64,000 bases of DNA. Source: Acidimicrobiales bacterium. Lineage in GTDB: Bacteria; Actinomycetota; Acidimicrobiia; Acidimicrobiales; AC-14. The first letter of the stretch is position 1. Each line of letters starts with the position of its first letter. The stretch is taken from assembly GCA_025463925.1 (NCBI GenBank), contig JAODBK010000079.1:29703-93702 (forward strand), read 5' to 3'. The notes below the pieces were generated by a model. The model searched no databases, was not told the origin of the DNA, and saw only the letters and a list, made by a program, of their open reading frames with translations. Below, one piece after another: positions 8,601 to 15,892 of the stretch. The position numbers were made by a program, and so were the translations under genes.

Positions 8601-11399
8601 GGCGCGATCGTCGTCGCGCCGGCCCCCGCCAACCACTTCACCGACGACGCCACCGGGACGGCGACGGCCGGCACGCCGTTCACCCTGAATGTCACCGCTC
8701 GCGACCAGTTCGGCAACATCGCCACTGATTACAGCGGAACCGTCCACTTCACCTCGAGTGATGCTTTCGCCAGTCTGCCGGACGACTACACGTTCACGAC
8801 CGGCGGCGGCGCCGACAACGGCGTGCACGGCTTCAGCGTCACGCTCAACACCGCCCCGACGCGCACGCTCACCTATCAAGACGTCGGCCACCCGTCGATG
8901 AAGGTGACGCACACCTACACGATCACTCCCGGCCCCGCGGTGAACCTCGTCGTGGACGGCCCGGCTTCGGCGACGGCCGGCTCCGCGGTCAGCATCACCG
9001 TGACCGCGGTCGACAGCCACGGCAACACCGCGACCGGCTACGCCGGCACCGTGCACTTCACGTCGTCGGACGGCGCGGCCACCCTGCCGGCGAACTACAC
9101 CTTCACCGGTGCCGGAGCCGGCAAGGACAACGGCGTCCACACCTTCAGCGTCACCTTCAAGACGGCGGGTTCGCAGACCGTCACCGCCACCGACACGATC
9201 ACCTCGTCGATCACCGGCAGCCACGGGCTGCTCGTGAACCCGGGTGCCGCGACCCATTACACCGTGACTGCGCCTTCAACGTCGGTGAGCGGCTCACCGT
9301 TCGGCATCACGGTCACCGCGCTGGACGCCAACAACAACGTCGCGACGGGATACACCGGCCGGGCGCACTTCACCTCGTCCGACGGCGCCGCCACGCTGCC
9401 GGGCGACTACACGTTCGAGACCGGCGATCACGGCGCGCACACCTTCCCCGACGGCGTGACCCTGCGCACCGTCGGCACCAAGACCGTGACCGCCACCGAT
9501 ACGGTCACCGCGTCCATCACCGGGCAGGCCTCGGTCGACGTGACGCCGGCCGCCGGCGAGCACCTGGTGGTGTCGGCTCCGGCCACCGCGACCTCGGGCT
9601 CGTCGATCTCGGTGACGGTGACCGCCACGACCTCGGGCGGCGCGACCGACACGGGGTACACCGGGACCGTGCACTTCACCTCGTCCGACGGCGCCGCGAC
9701 GCTGCCGGCGGATTACGCCTTCGTCGGTGGCGATGCCGGCACCAAGACGTTCAGCGTCACGCTCAAGACCGCGGGCAACCAGACCGTCACGGCAACCGAC
9801 ACGTCGAACAGCTCGATCACCGGTACGAGCGGCACGATCGCGGTCTCGCCCGGCCCGGCGAGCTCGATCACCGTCGTCGCGCCGACCTCGGCTTCTGCGG
9901 GTACCCCGTTCACCTTCTCGATCACCATCAAGGACACGTCCGGCAACACCGTCACGAGCTACGGCGGGACGGTCCACTTCACGTCGAGCGACGGGGCCGC
10001 GGTGAAGCCGGCCGATTATCCGTTCGTGGCCGGCGACAACGGCGCGCACACCTTCACCAACGGCGCCACGCTCTTCACCGCGGGGCCACAGACGATCACT
10101 GCGACGGACACGGTGACGGGTTCGATCACCGGCACCAGTGGCCCGATCGCGGTGACTGCGCCGGGCCCGGCGACCCACTTCGTCGTCGTCGCCCCTGCAT
10201 CAGCAACCCAGGCGGCCCCGGTGAGCGTGTCGGTCACGGCGCGCGATTCCAATGACAACGTGGCGACTGCGTACAGCGGAACGGCCCACTTCACCTCGAC
10301 CGACGGCGCGGCAACGCTGCCGGCCGACTACGCGTTCACCGGCGGGGACGCGGGAGCGCACACCTTCTCGGTGACGTTCAACACCGTGGGCAGCCAAACG
10401 GTGACCGCGACCGACACGTCGACGGCCATCACCGGCACCAGCAACGCGGTGACCGTTGCCGCGGCCGGCGGGGGCGGAGGTGGCGGCGGCGGGCCGACGC
10501 TGGACCCGATGAAGCGCCTGTCGGGCGACGACCGCATCCTCACCGCGATCGCGGTGTCGAAGGACAGCTTCCCGGCGGCCGGCACCGCCAATGCGGTGGT
10601 GCTCAGCCGCTCGGACGCCTTCGCCGACGCCCTCGCGGGCACTCCGCTCGCGATCGCCAAGAACGCGCCGTTGCTGCTGACGGCGCCGGGCGGCGCGATC
10701 GACGCCCGCACATTCGGTGAAATCCAACGGGCGCTCACGCCGGGCAAGACCGTCTACATCCTCGGCGGTCCGTCGGCGGTCGATCCGTCGGTCGCGACGG
10801 CATTGCAGAGCGCCGGCTACACCGTGGTCCGTTACCAGGGCAACAACCGCTACAGCACCGCGGCGGCGGTCGCCCACGACGGGTTGAACGACCCGCCGAC
10901 GCAGTTCCTCGCCACCGGCACCGACTTCGCCGATGCCTTGGCCGGCGGGGCCGCGGCGGCCAACGTGCCGGGCGGCGCGGTGATCCTGCTGACGAACGGC
11001 TCGACCATGGCACCGGAGACGTCGACCTACATGGCCGCGCATCCGGCGGTGGCGAAGTTCGCGCTCGGCGGACCGGCGGCGGCCGCCGATCCCACTGCGA
11101 CCCCGATCGTCGGGTCCGACCGCTTCGACACGTCGGTGAAGGTCGCCACCACGTTCTTCAACCACCCGGTGGTGGTGGGCATCGCGTACGGCTTCAACTT
11201 CCCGGATGCGCTCGCCGGCGGCACCCACATCGGCGCCAAGCACGGGCCGTTGCTGCTCACCGACACCAACGCCCTGCCGGCGAAGGTGTCGACCTACCTC
11301 ACCAACGAGAAGACCAGCATCAACAGCGGCTACGGCTACGGGGGCGTCGCCGTGATCTCGAACGCGACCCTCACGGCCGCGCAGACCGCGTACACCTGA
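5619..11399 (+). CDS. Giant secreted surface protein: beta-helix, eight Ig-like repeats, cell-wall-binding repeats
   Basis: 1926 residues. Order of parts: signal peptide (1 to about 32, ending AHA); a CSLREA-like opening (GTGSLRQAIIDANA); a parallel beta-helix to about residue 690 with many NxISGN and GNxIGT turns; a linking beta domain to about 800; eight Ig/filamin-like repeats of about 102 residues, each with HFTSSDGAATLP-DYTF or a variant; a poly-glycine hinge at about 1616; and a C-terminal region of cell-wall-binding type 2 repeats (LSGDDRILTAIAVS, QGNNRYSTAAAVA, VGSDRFDTSVKVA). This is the plan of a wall-attached adhesin or stalk. There is no LPXTG motif, so attachment would be non-covalent. 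GAGGAG lies 9 nt before the ATG. Long opposite-strand frames through it are repeat-driven shadows. Confidence 0.85.
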   Translation: MKTARIGPALVAALTTAGSLTGMLASSPPAHAAACIAVTTTADSGTGSLRQAIIDANAAAGADTICFSIPVSGAHTIAPVTALPTITDPVTIDGTTQSGFTATPVIELSGANIAGVANGLDFQAGSAASTVLALVVNRFGGIGVNFASINGKIAGSYVGLDQTGAVAFGNGTGVKVATGVTGAAIAPTDPLGGNVISGNGVGVDLSGDTNVVAGNRIGTNAAGGAPVGNTIAGISVTGDSNTIGGSTGSNQISGNSAANAVGVVVSGSAASTLVQGNTVGLNAGGTVALPNDTGVSVTGGSGTSIGGTDPSDTNMISGNSHAGVSVSGGTGLLLAGNRIGTSADGQSAVGNGEGVRVSTDTVTVGGSAGSFTNVISGNTGPGVHLAGTGANAVHVVGNLIGTKPVSGPGSPAPLGNHTGVLVDGGAHDNVIGGTGGNDGNTIAAANGAPTEAYGVILAGDGNMVEGNGIGSDSNSATNLGNATGGVLISGSNNTIGGTLAASRNMISGNGAGSGGVGGIRIQGASTTPTGNVIAGNRIGTTSNGNGALANTGAGVSIVAPAAVNTIGGTDPGASNQISGNTGDGVSASGVNGTIIEGDLIGTDAAGTGSVANGGAGVRLDNANTSTVGGVVAGAANTIAHNTGIGVVVSGSSVSDTISGNSIDANGGLGIDLGPAGITLNDDKDVDAGANGLQNYPVITSATENGTGDDTINGTLNSTPAKSFTIELFASTTKDPSGNGEGATYLGTVNPAATDGSGNTSFSAPFPGGNLAGKWITATATRNDTGDTSEFSTAVQVSGPADHFSVVTPPFAAAGSSFTFTVTALDAGGRVANDYAGTVTFSSTDGSATLPGDYTFTGGDAGSHTFSATYATPGNQTITATDNVTASINGTSNSTAVTPVGSVATHLDVSAPPAATAGTPISFTVTALDALNQVVTGYTNTVQFSSTDGSATLPGNYSFVAGDHGVHTFGATLRTSGSKTITATQTPLTAVTGTSGAIVVAPAPANHFTDDATGTATAGTPFTLNVTARDQFGNIATDYSGTVHFTSSDAFASLPDDYTFTTGGGADNGVHGFSVTLNTAPTRTLTYQDVGHPSMKVTHTYTITPGPAVNLVVDGPASATAGSAVSITVTAVDSHGNTATGYAGTVHFTSSDGAATLPANYTFTGAGAGKDNGVHTFSVTFKTAGSQTVTATDTITSSITGSHGLLVNPGAATHYTVTAPSTSVSGSPFGITVTALDANNNVATGYTGRAHFTSSDGAATLPGDYTFETGDHGAHTFPDGVTLRTVGTKTVTATDTVTASITGQASVDVTPAAGEHLVVSAPATATSGSSISVTVTATTSGGATDTGYTGTVHFTSSDGAATLPADYAFVGGDAGTKTFSVTLKTAGNQTVTATDTSNSSITGTSGTIAVSPGPASSITVVAPTSASAGTPFTFSITIKDTSGNTVTSYGGTVHFTSSDGAAVKPADYPFVAGDNGAHTFTNGATLFTAGPQTITATDTVTGSITGTSGPIAVTAPGPATHFVVVAPASATQAAPVSVSVTARDSNDNVATAYSGTAHFTSTDGAATLPADYAFTGGDAGAHTFSVTFNTVGSQTVTATDTSTAITGTSNAVTVAAAGGGGGGGGGPTLDPMKRLSGDDRILTAIAVSKDSFPAAGTANAVVLSRSDAFADALAGTPLAIAKNAPLLLTAPGGAIDARTFGEIQRALTPGKTVYILGGPSAVDPSVATALQSAGYTVVRYQGNNRYSTAAAVAHDGLNDPPTQFLATGTDFADALAGGAAAANVPGGAVILLTNGSTMAPETSTYMAAHPAVAKFALGGPAAAADPTATPIVGSDRFDTSVKVATTFFNHPVVVGIAYGFNFPDALAGGTHIGAKHGPLLLTDTNALPAKVSTYLTNEKTSINSGYGYGGVAVISNATLTAAQTAYT
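7990..10460 (+). repeat. Eight degenerate tandem repeats of about 300-320 bp
   Basis: Within the giant surface gene, the block encoding the Ig-like module recurs near 8120, 8440, 8740, 9050, 9360, 9664, 9967 and 10278. Spacing is about 300-320 bp, with recurring text such as GTGCACTTCACCTCG. Copies 4, 5, 6 and 8 are the most alike, suggesting recent duplication or gene conversion in the C-terminal half. Confidence 0.75.
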
Positions 11400-11411
11400 T
11401 CCGGATGACCG

Positions 11412-11437
11412 GCGGGGCCGGTGAGCGCCGGCCCCGC
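11412..11437 (+). terminator. Hairpin terminator of the surface-protein gene
   Basis: GCGGGGCCGG and CCGGCCCCGC form a perfect 10-bp stem with a 6-nt loop, 12 bp after the stop codon. The stem abuts the -10 box of the next gene, so terminator and promoter are packed end to end. No U-tract. Confidence 0.6.
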
Positions 11438-11443
11438 TAGGTT
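11438..11443 (+). promoter_or_regulatory. -10 box for the 11450 gene (leaderless)
   Basis: TAGGTT ends 6 nt before the ATG at 11450 and starts directly after the preceding hairpin. Confidence 0.45.
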
Positions 11444-11449
11444 CTCCGC

Positions 11450-11884
11450 ATGGCGGTCGTCCTGGTGATCGTGGCCGTCGCCGCGGTGTTCGCGATCGCC
11501 GCGGTGGTCGTCGGGCGGGAGGCCCGGCGGCTGGCGGCGCAGGCGCCGCGGCCGACGTTCGACTTCGACGAGGCCGTCGAGTGGGTCTGCCGCCACGTCA
11601 CCGATGACGTCGCCGCGGTCCTCAGCCCGGAGGACGTCCGCACGATCCTCAACTGGCACCTCGAGTACTTCCGCATGAAGGGCGTGTCGACCAACGGCTC
11701 GTCGGCGAGCCACGACGGCCGGGTGGTCGTGGGCGGGGCCGAGACGGTGGATTACGTGCTGGCCCGGGCCCAGGCGCTGGGGTCCCCGTACACGCCGGCG
11801 CAGGTCCACGCCGTCCTCGAGGCGCAGATGACCTATCTCGAGGCCATCGGCGCGATCGGGCCCGAGGCCGGCGGCGAGAAGTAG
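11450..11884 (+). CDS. Conserved hypothetical single-pass membrane protein
   Basis: 144 residues. Residues 1-23 form one hydrophobic segment (VVLVIVAVAAVFAIAAVVVG), followed by a basic patch and a soluble cytoplasmic or external domain rich in acidic residues (FDEAVEWVCRHV, LSPEDVRTILNWHLEYFRMKG). I do not recognise a named family; the soluble part looks like a small helical domain. It lies just before the unusual leader region and a 71-residue conserved protein, which may form one functional neighbourhood. The start is supported by the leaderless -10 box. Confidence 0.6.
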   Translation: MAVVLVIVAVAAVFAIAAVVVGREARRLAAQAPRPTFDFDEAVEWVCRHVTDDVAAVLSPEDVRTILNWHLEYFRMKGVSTNGSSASHDGRVVVGGAETVDYVLARAQALGSPYTPAQVHAVLEAQMTYLEAIGAIGPEAGGEK

Positions 11885-11904
11885 CCGAAAAACGCCGTCG
11901 AAAT

Positions 11905-11916
11905 GGTTCACGAACC
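11905..11916. promoter_or_regulatory. Palindrome GGTTC-AC-GAACC upstream of the leader ORF
   Basis: A perfect 5-bp inverted repeat sits about 60 bp before the CTG-started mini-frame, in the likely promoter region (TTCACG near -35; TTTCATAAG further on as a weak -10). Possibly an operator. Confidence 0.25.
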
Positions 11917-11947
11917 GCCGCCGGCTGTGCTTTCATAAGGCCACCGG

Positions 11948-11968
11948 AGAAAGGAGGTGGTCCAGCTG
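11948..11968 (+). promoter_or_regulatory. Extended anti-16S (super-Shine-Dalgarno) sequence
   Basis: These 21 nt contain AAAGGAGGTGGTCC and can pair without interruption, with two G-U wobbles, to the universal bacterial 16S rRNA 3' end (...GGCUGGAUCACCUCCUUUCU). The AGGAGG core at 11952-11957 is 8 nt from the CTG at 11966. An ordinary ribosome binding site pairs over 4-7 nt, so this length is exceptional. Confidence 0.6.
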
Positions 11969-12010
11969 ATCGATTGTTTGTCTGGGACCCTGGAGGTGGC
12001 TGGCCGCTAG
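11966..12010 (+). CDS. Candidate 14-codon leader peptide with CTG start
   Basis: Read from CTG at the optimal distance behind the extended Shine-Dalgarno, the frame gives (M)IDCLSGTLEVAGR followed by TAG. There is no competing ATG, GTG or TTG at proper spacing. It may be a regulatory leader peptide, or a site where ribosomes are held by 16S pairing. It lies between two small conserved genes and is followed, 113 bp on, by a strong hairpin. I do not recognise a named family and the coding call rests only on the ribosome-site geometry. Confidence 0.4.
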   Translation: MIDCLSGTLEVAGR

Positions 12011-12123
12011 TCGGCAGCTGGACCTGGCTGGCGAATCCTCGCCGGTCACCGTTCGATCCGCACCGGGGCTGGTCCCACCGGAAACATCATGCGGTTCGAC
12101 CTCTTCACATCCAGCAGGTATTC

Positions 12124-12152
12124 GCGAGGGGCGCCCGACGGGCGCCCCTCGC
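12124..12152 (+). terminator. Strong 13-bp hairpin after the leader ORF
   Basis: GCGAGGGGCGCCC pairs perfectly with GGGCGCCCCTCGC around the 3-nt loop GAC. It ends 12 bp before the -10 box of the 12177 gene. It may end a short leader RNA of roughly 200-230 nt starting upstream of 11948. No U-tract follows. Confidence 0.55.
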
Positions 12153-12163
12153 TCGCGCTCGCG

Positions 12164-12169
12164 TACCAT
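12164..12169 (+). promoter_or_regulatory. -10 box for the 12177 gene (leaderless)
   Basis: TACCAT ends 7 nt before the ATG; no ribosome binding site lies between. Confidence 0.45.
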
Positions 12170-12176
12170 CGCCGCC

Positions 12177-12392
12177 ATGGCGCGCCCGACCCGCTTCGAG
12201 CACTTCCGGTGGCTCGGGGACAAGCGCAACCAGCGCGTGCACGACCTCGACCGCGCCACCGACGCGTGCGACATCGACGAGCTGATGGCCTCGGAGCAGT
12301 TCGCCGCCTTCGGGCCCGACATGCTGCCCGAGGCCCGCAACCGGTCCTACCGGCCGTGCCGCCACTGCGTCAGCGCGCCGGTCGACGCTTGA
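12177..12392 (+). CDS. Small conserved hypothetical protein with C-terminal CxxC
   Basis: 71 residues, hydrophilic and basic at the start (MARPTRFEHFRWLGDKRNQRVHDLD), with a C-terminal RPCRHC pair that could bind zinc or form a disulfide. There is no signal peptide or membrane segment. The regular amphipathic make-up, good codon bias and leaderless promoter support a real gene. The function is unknown. It follows the hairpin that closes the leader region and precedes an alpha/beta hydrolase. Confidence 0.6.
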   Translation: MARPTRFEHFRWLGDKRNQRVHDLDRATDACDIDELMASEQFAAFGPDMLPEARNRSYRPCRHCVSAPVDA

Positions 12393-12426
12393 CGCACCAG
12401 TCCTCGACCCGGCCCGCTCGCTAGCG

Positions 12427-13185
12427 ATGGCGATGCCGCACCTCATCGACTCCGGCGGGCTGCGGCTCTCCGGGCATCTGGCCCGCCCACTCTCGTCCGG
12501 CACGGGCTCGCTGAACGGGCTCGTGCTCTGCCACGGGTTCCCGTCGGGGCCGCGGGGCGCGGCGACGTCCGGCCAGACCTACCCGCAGTTCGCCGACCGG
12601 TTGGCCGCCGAGACCGGCTGGGTCGTGCTGACGTTCAACTTCCGCGGCAGCGGCACCTCCGAGGGCAACTTCTCGCTCGGCGGCTGGTTGGCCGACCTCG
12701 GCGCCGCGGTCGACCATCTGTCGGCCGAGCCGCGCGTCAACGGGGTGTGGCTCGCCGGCTCCTCGACGGGCGGCGCGCTGGCGGTGTGCGCCGCCGCCGA
12801 GGACGAGCGGGTGCGCGGCGTCGCCACGCTGGCGGCACCGGCCGACTTCGACGCGTGGGCCGGCGACGCCCGCCGCTTCCTGCAGCACGCCCGTTCCGTC
12901 GGGGTCATCACCTCGCCGTCGTTCCCGTCCGACCTCGACGCGTGGAACCGTGAGCTGCGCGAGATCCGGGCGCTGACCGCGGTCACCAAGCTGGCGCCCC
13001 GCCCGCTGCTCGTCGTCCACGGCACCGACGACGACGTCGTCCCGGTCAGCGACGCCCGCGCGCTCGTCGACGCCGCTGACGGTCCGGTCGAGATGCGGAT
13101 CCTCGTGGGCGCCGGCCACCGCCTGCGCCACGACCCCCGGGCCGTCGCCATCCTGCTCGGCTGGATGGACCGCCAGCAGCTCTGA
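12427..13185 (+). CDS. Alpha/beta hydrolase
   Basis: 252 residues with the alpha/beta-hydrolase layout: oxyanion-region HGFPSG near residue 37, FNFRGSGTSEG, nucleophile elbow GSSTGG at about residue 114 (catalytic Ser), acid region VVHGTDDDVVP near 197 and catalytic His in GAGHRL near 227. Most likely a cytoplasmic carboxylesterase or thioesterase. The ATG at 12427 and another at 12433 are both possible starts. It converges on thiE with only 14 bp between stop codons. Confidence 0.8.
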   Translation: MAMPHLIDSGGLRLSGHLARPLSSGTGSLNGLVLCHGFPSGPRGAATSGQTYPQFADRLAAETGWVVLTFNFRGSGTSEGNFSLGGWLADLGAAVDHLSAEPRVNGVWLAGSSTGGALAVCAAAEDERVRGVATLAAPADFDAWAGDARRFLQHARSVGVITSPSFPSDLDAWNRELREIRALTAVTKLAPRPLLVVHGTDDDVVPVSDARALVDAADGPVEMRILVGAGHRLRHDPRAVAILLGWMDRQQL

Positions 13186-13199
13186 CCCCCCCGGGCGGT

Positions 13200-13853
13200 T
13201 CAAGGCACGGGGGCGGCGGAGGCGATCGCGTCGTCGATGGCGCGGGCGAGGGCGCGGGCGGCGCCCTCGGGGTCGGCAGCCTCGGTGAGCCAGCGGACCG
13301 CGACGAACCGGCGCGCGCCGGCGGCCACCATCGCAGCGACGGTGTCGGGCGCGGCGCCGCCGGTGACGAACCAGGGTTGCCGGCTCTCGGCCGCGGCGTG
13401 GCGCAGGTAGCCGAGCCCGGTACCGGGGCGACCCGGCTTGGTGGGCGTCGGGCGGACCGGGCCGACCGAGACGTAGTCGACCGGCTCGGTGTTGGCCCGG
13501 GCCAGCTCGTCCGGCGCGTGGGTCGACCGGCCGACGATGGCGTCGGGCCCGAGGACGCGCCGGGCCAGTTCCGGCGGCGCGTCGTCCTGGCCGACGTGGA
13601 CGCCGTCGGCGCCGCACTCGAGGGCCAGGTCCGGGCGGTCGTTGACGATGAACGGCACGCCGTGGTCCCGGCACACGCCGAGAGCGAGCCGGGCCCGGCC
13701 GAGCAACGGCCGCGCGTCCAGGTGCTTCTCCCGGAGCTGCACCAGGTCGACGCCGCCGGCGAGGCACGCCGCGACGAAGCGCTCGAGGTCCGGCCGGTCG
13801 GGCGTGCAGAGGTACAGCCGACGGCCGGCGAGCCGATCGGCGGGTGCGGTCAC
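13200..13853 (-). CDS. thiE: ThiE, thiamine-phosphate synthase
   Basis: 217 residues. ThiE joins HMP-diphosphate to the thiazole phosphate to give thiamine monophosphate. Diagnostic blocks: LYLCTPDR at the N-terminus, GVDLVQLREKHLD, FIVNDRPDLALECGADGVHVGQDD, GRSTHAPDEL, DYVSVGPVRPTPTKPGRPGTGL and FVTGGAAPDTV. The GTG start at 13853 overlaps the thiS stop as GTGA, indicating translational coupling. A longer in-frame extension upstream would run through thiS in another frame and was rejected. thiS-thiE lacks a TPP riboswitch, unlike thiG. Confidence 0.92.
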   Translation of the reverse strand: MTAPADRLAGRRLYLCTPDRPDLERFVAACLAGGVDLVQLREKHLDARPLLGRARLALGVCRDHGVPFIVNDRPDLALECGADGVHVGQDDAPPELARRVLGPDAIVGRSTHAPDELARANTEPVDYVSVGPVRPTPTKPGRPGTGLGYLRHAAAESRQPWFVTGGAAPDTVAAMVAAGARRFVAVRWLTEAADPEGAARALARAIDDAIASAAPVP

Positions 13854-14050
13854 CCGCCGGCGACGGCCCGCACGAGCTCGAGCCGGTCGCCGTCGCGCAG
13901 CGCGGTGGCGTCGACCTCGGCTCGGGCCACCGGCTGGCCGTTCCGCTCGACGAGGACCCATTTCCGGCCGAGGGCGAGCGCCACCAGCAGGTCACCGACG
14001 GTGGACCCGTCGGCCAGCTCCACCCGGTCCCCGTTGGCGATCACGACCAT
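13850..14050 (-). CDS. thiS: ThiS, sulfur carrier protein
   Basis: 66 residues with the beta-grasp pattern (MVVIANGDRVELADGSTVGDLL, VLVERNGQPVAR) and the essential C-terminal Gly-Gly that is adenylated and thiocarboxylated to carry sulfur to ThiG. It overlaps thiE by 4 bp. The ThiG partner is encoded 25 kb away; the rhodanese-ThiF protein at 58.7 kb is a plausible activator. The start lies 7 nt from a TAGCTT box, so the message is probably leaderless and escapes riboswitch control. Confidence 0.88.
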   Translation of the reverse strand: MVVIANGDRVELADGSTVGDLLVALALGRKWVLVERNGQPVARAEVDATALRDGDRLELVRAVAGG

Positions 14051-14057
14051 CGTTGCG

Positions 14058-14063
14058 AAGCTA
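14058..14063 (-). promoter_or_regulatory. -10 box for thiS-thiE (leaderless)
   Basis: TAGCTT on the minus strand ends 7 nt before the thiS ATG, leaving no room for a TPP riboswitch in the leader. Confidence 0.45.
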
Positions 14064-14099
14064 CCTTCACTTCCCACCGAACCCGACCGATGATGAGGC

Positions 14100-15047
14100 G
14101 TGCCCCCCGACCTGGTCGTCGTGCTCGACGGCGTCCGCCGATCCTTCGGCCGGGCGGTCGGTTTGACCGATCTCAGCCTCTCCGTCCCGGTCGGGACGGT
14201 CACGGTCCTGCTCGGCCCGAACGGCGCCGGCAAGACGACCGCGGTCCGGATGATCACCGGCGCGCTGTCGCCCGACGCCGGGACGGTGCGGGCGTTCGGC
14301 CTCGACCCGGCGGTCGACGGCGCCGCGGTGCGCCGGCGCTGCGGGGTCGTCTCGGCCAAGCCGGCGCTGTACGACCGGCTCACCGGTCGCGACAACCTGC
14401 GGTACTCGGCCGACCTCTACGGCATCGGCGCCGCGGCTCCAGTCGACGACGCCGCGGCGCGCTTCGGCATCGATCACGCGCTCGATCTGAAGGTCGGCGG
14501 CTACTCGACCGGCATGAAGACGCGGCTGGCACTGGCCCGCGCGGTGTTGCACGACCCGGACCTGCTGCTGCTCGACGAGCCGACGTCCGGTCTCGATCCC
14601 GAGTCGGCGCTGGCGGTGCTCCGGCTGATCGACGAGCTGGCCGCCGGCGGCAAGACGGTCGTGATGTGCACCCACCTCTTGCTGGAGGCCGAAGGGCTGG
14701 CCGACCAGGTCGTCATCCTCGAGGCCGGCCGGTCGCTGCTGTCGGGCCCGCCGGACGAGTTGGTGCGCCGCTACTGGCCGCACCCGACGGTCGTCATCGA
14801 CGCCGAGGATCGCGCCGGGCTGGCGGCGCTCGCCGATCTCCCGGGCGTCCTCGAGTGCCACCGCAACGGCAGCGCGGCGCGGATCGCGCTCGACGACCTC
14901 GCGCGCGTCCCCGACTTGATCGACGCCCTCAACGGCCTCGGCGTCCGGTTGACGCGTGTCGCGCCCCACGAGCCGTCGCTCGAAGAGCTGTACTTCGCGG
15001 TGCGCCGCGAGTCGGGCGCGGTCATCGAGGAACGGGACGCGCGGTGA
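14100..15047 (+). CDS. ABC-2 transporter ATP-binding protein
   Basis: 315 residues. Walker A is GPNGAGKTT (about residue 40), the signature is the degenerate [14 protein letters not shown] (about 137), Walker B is [15 protein letters not shown] and the H-loop is CTHLLLEAE. The C-terminal 100 residues form the accessory domain common to ABC-2 exporter ATPases. It energises the permease directly downstream, whose ATG overlaps this stop codon (TGATG). The start is uncertain: GTG at 14100 gives a natural N-terminus, with no strong ribosome binding site. The substrate is unknown. Confidence 0.88.
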   Translation: MPPDLVVVLDGVRRSFGRAVGLTDLSLSVPVGTVTVLLGPNGAGKTTAVRMITGALSPDAGTVRAFGLDPAVDGAAVRRRCGVVSAKPALYDRLTGRDNLRYSADLYGIGAAAPVDDAAARFGIDHALDLKVGGYSTGMKTRLALARAVLHDPDLLLLDEPTSGLDPESALAVLRLIDELAAGGKTVVMCTHLLLEAEGLADQVVILEAGRSLLSGPPDELVRRYWPHPTVVIDAEDRAGLAALADLPGVLECHRNGSAARIALDDLARVPDLIDALNGLGVRLTRVAPHEPSLEELYFAVRRESGAVIEERDAR

Positions 15048-15880
15048 TGTCACGGTTCCGTCGATCGACGGTCTGGCTGGTGGCCCGCACCGACCTCCGG
15101 CAGTTGAAGGAGAGCCCGGACTTCTGGGTGCCGATGCTGATCCTGGCGGCGTTGTTCTTCGTCGCCGCGCCCGCCGGGTTGCTCTGGATCGTCACCCACG
15201 TCGACAACGCGTCCATCGTCGCCAGGGTGTCGACCACGCTCGACGTGCTGCCGGCTTCGGCCAAGGCCGCGGTGCACGGCCGGAGCCCGCAGGCGAAGGC
15301 GGCCTACTCGTTGTCGGTGTTCCTGTTCGCGCCGCTGGCGGTGATCGTCCCGATGACGATCTCCACCGCGGTCGGCGCCAACATCATCGTTGGGGAGAAG
15401 GAGCGGGGCACCGGCGAGTTCCTGGCCCACAGCCCGGCGACCGAGCGCGACATCTACCTCGGGAAGCTGGTGGCCAGCCTCGTGCCGGGGTACCTCACGA
15501 CGATCGTCGGCTTCCTCCTCTACTCGTTGGTGGTCAACCTCATCGCCGGCCCGAAGCTGGGCGGATGGTTCTTCCCGACCGGCTCGTGGTGGCTGCTCAT
15601 GTTGTGGGTCGTGCCGCCGTTCCTCGCACTCACGCTGTCGGTGGTGTTGCGGTTGTCGGCGCGGGTGCGCAGCGCAGCCGCCGCGCAGCAGGCGTCGGGC
15701 CTGGTGACGCTCCCGCTGATCCTGCTCTCCTACGGCCAGTCGAGCGGCGCGGTGTTCGGGTCGCTGCGCGGCGCGCTGGTGCTCGGTGCGGTGTCGTGGC
15801 TCGCGGCCATCGTCGGCTTGCACCGCGGCGCGCGGGCCGTCACGCGCGAGCGTTTGCTGGGCGCCGAGTCCGCGGCTTAG
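15047..15880 (+). CDS. ABC-2 transporter permease
   Basis: 277 residues with about six membrane spans, beginning with a cytoplasmic amphipathic stretch (FRRSTVWLVARTDLRQLKESPDFW) and then MLILAALFFVAAPAGLLWIV. The ISTAVGANIIVGEKERGTGEFLAHSPATERDIYLGK region is the conserved ABC-2 cytoplasmic motif (E-x-G-T-x-E). It pairs with the upstream ATPase by a 1-bp overlap of stop and start codons. The transported substrate, perhaps a drug, lipid or polymer, cannot be told. Confidence 0.85.
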   Translation: MSRFRRSTVWLVARTDLRQLKESPDFWVPMLILAALFFVAAPAGLLWIVTHVDNASIVARVSTTLDVLPASAKAAVHGRSPQAKAAYSLSVFLFAPLAVIVPMTISTAVGANIIVGEKERGTGEFLAHSPATERDIYLGKLVASLVPGYLTTIVGFLLYSLVVNLIAGPKLGGWFFPTGSWWLLMLWVVPPFLALTLSVVLRLSARVRSAAAAQQASGLVTLPLILLSYGQSSGAVFGSLRGALVLGAVSWLAAIVGLHRGARAVTRERLLGAESAA

Positions 15881-15892
15881 CGCGACTGCGCG

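Noticed and set aside
5697..9257. A 1186-codon open frame on the minus strand opposite the giant surface protein
   Set aside because: It is arginine/glycine/valine-rich text produced by the GC-biased repeat codons of the real gene. It has no domains, and the plus-strand protein has signal peptide, repeats and wall-binding modules.
13854..13961. Longer N-terminus for ThiE starting at 13961
   Set aside because: The extra 36 residues are arginine-rich and lie entirely over thiS in another frame; GTG 13853 gives the normal ThiE start and a GTGA overlap.
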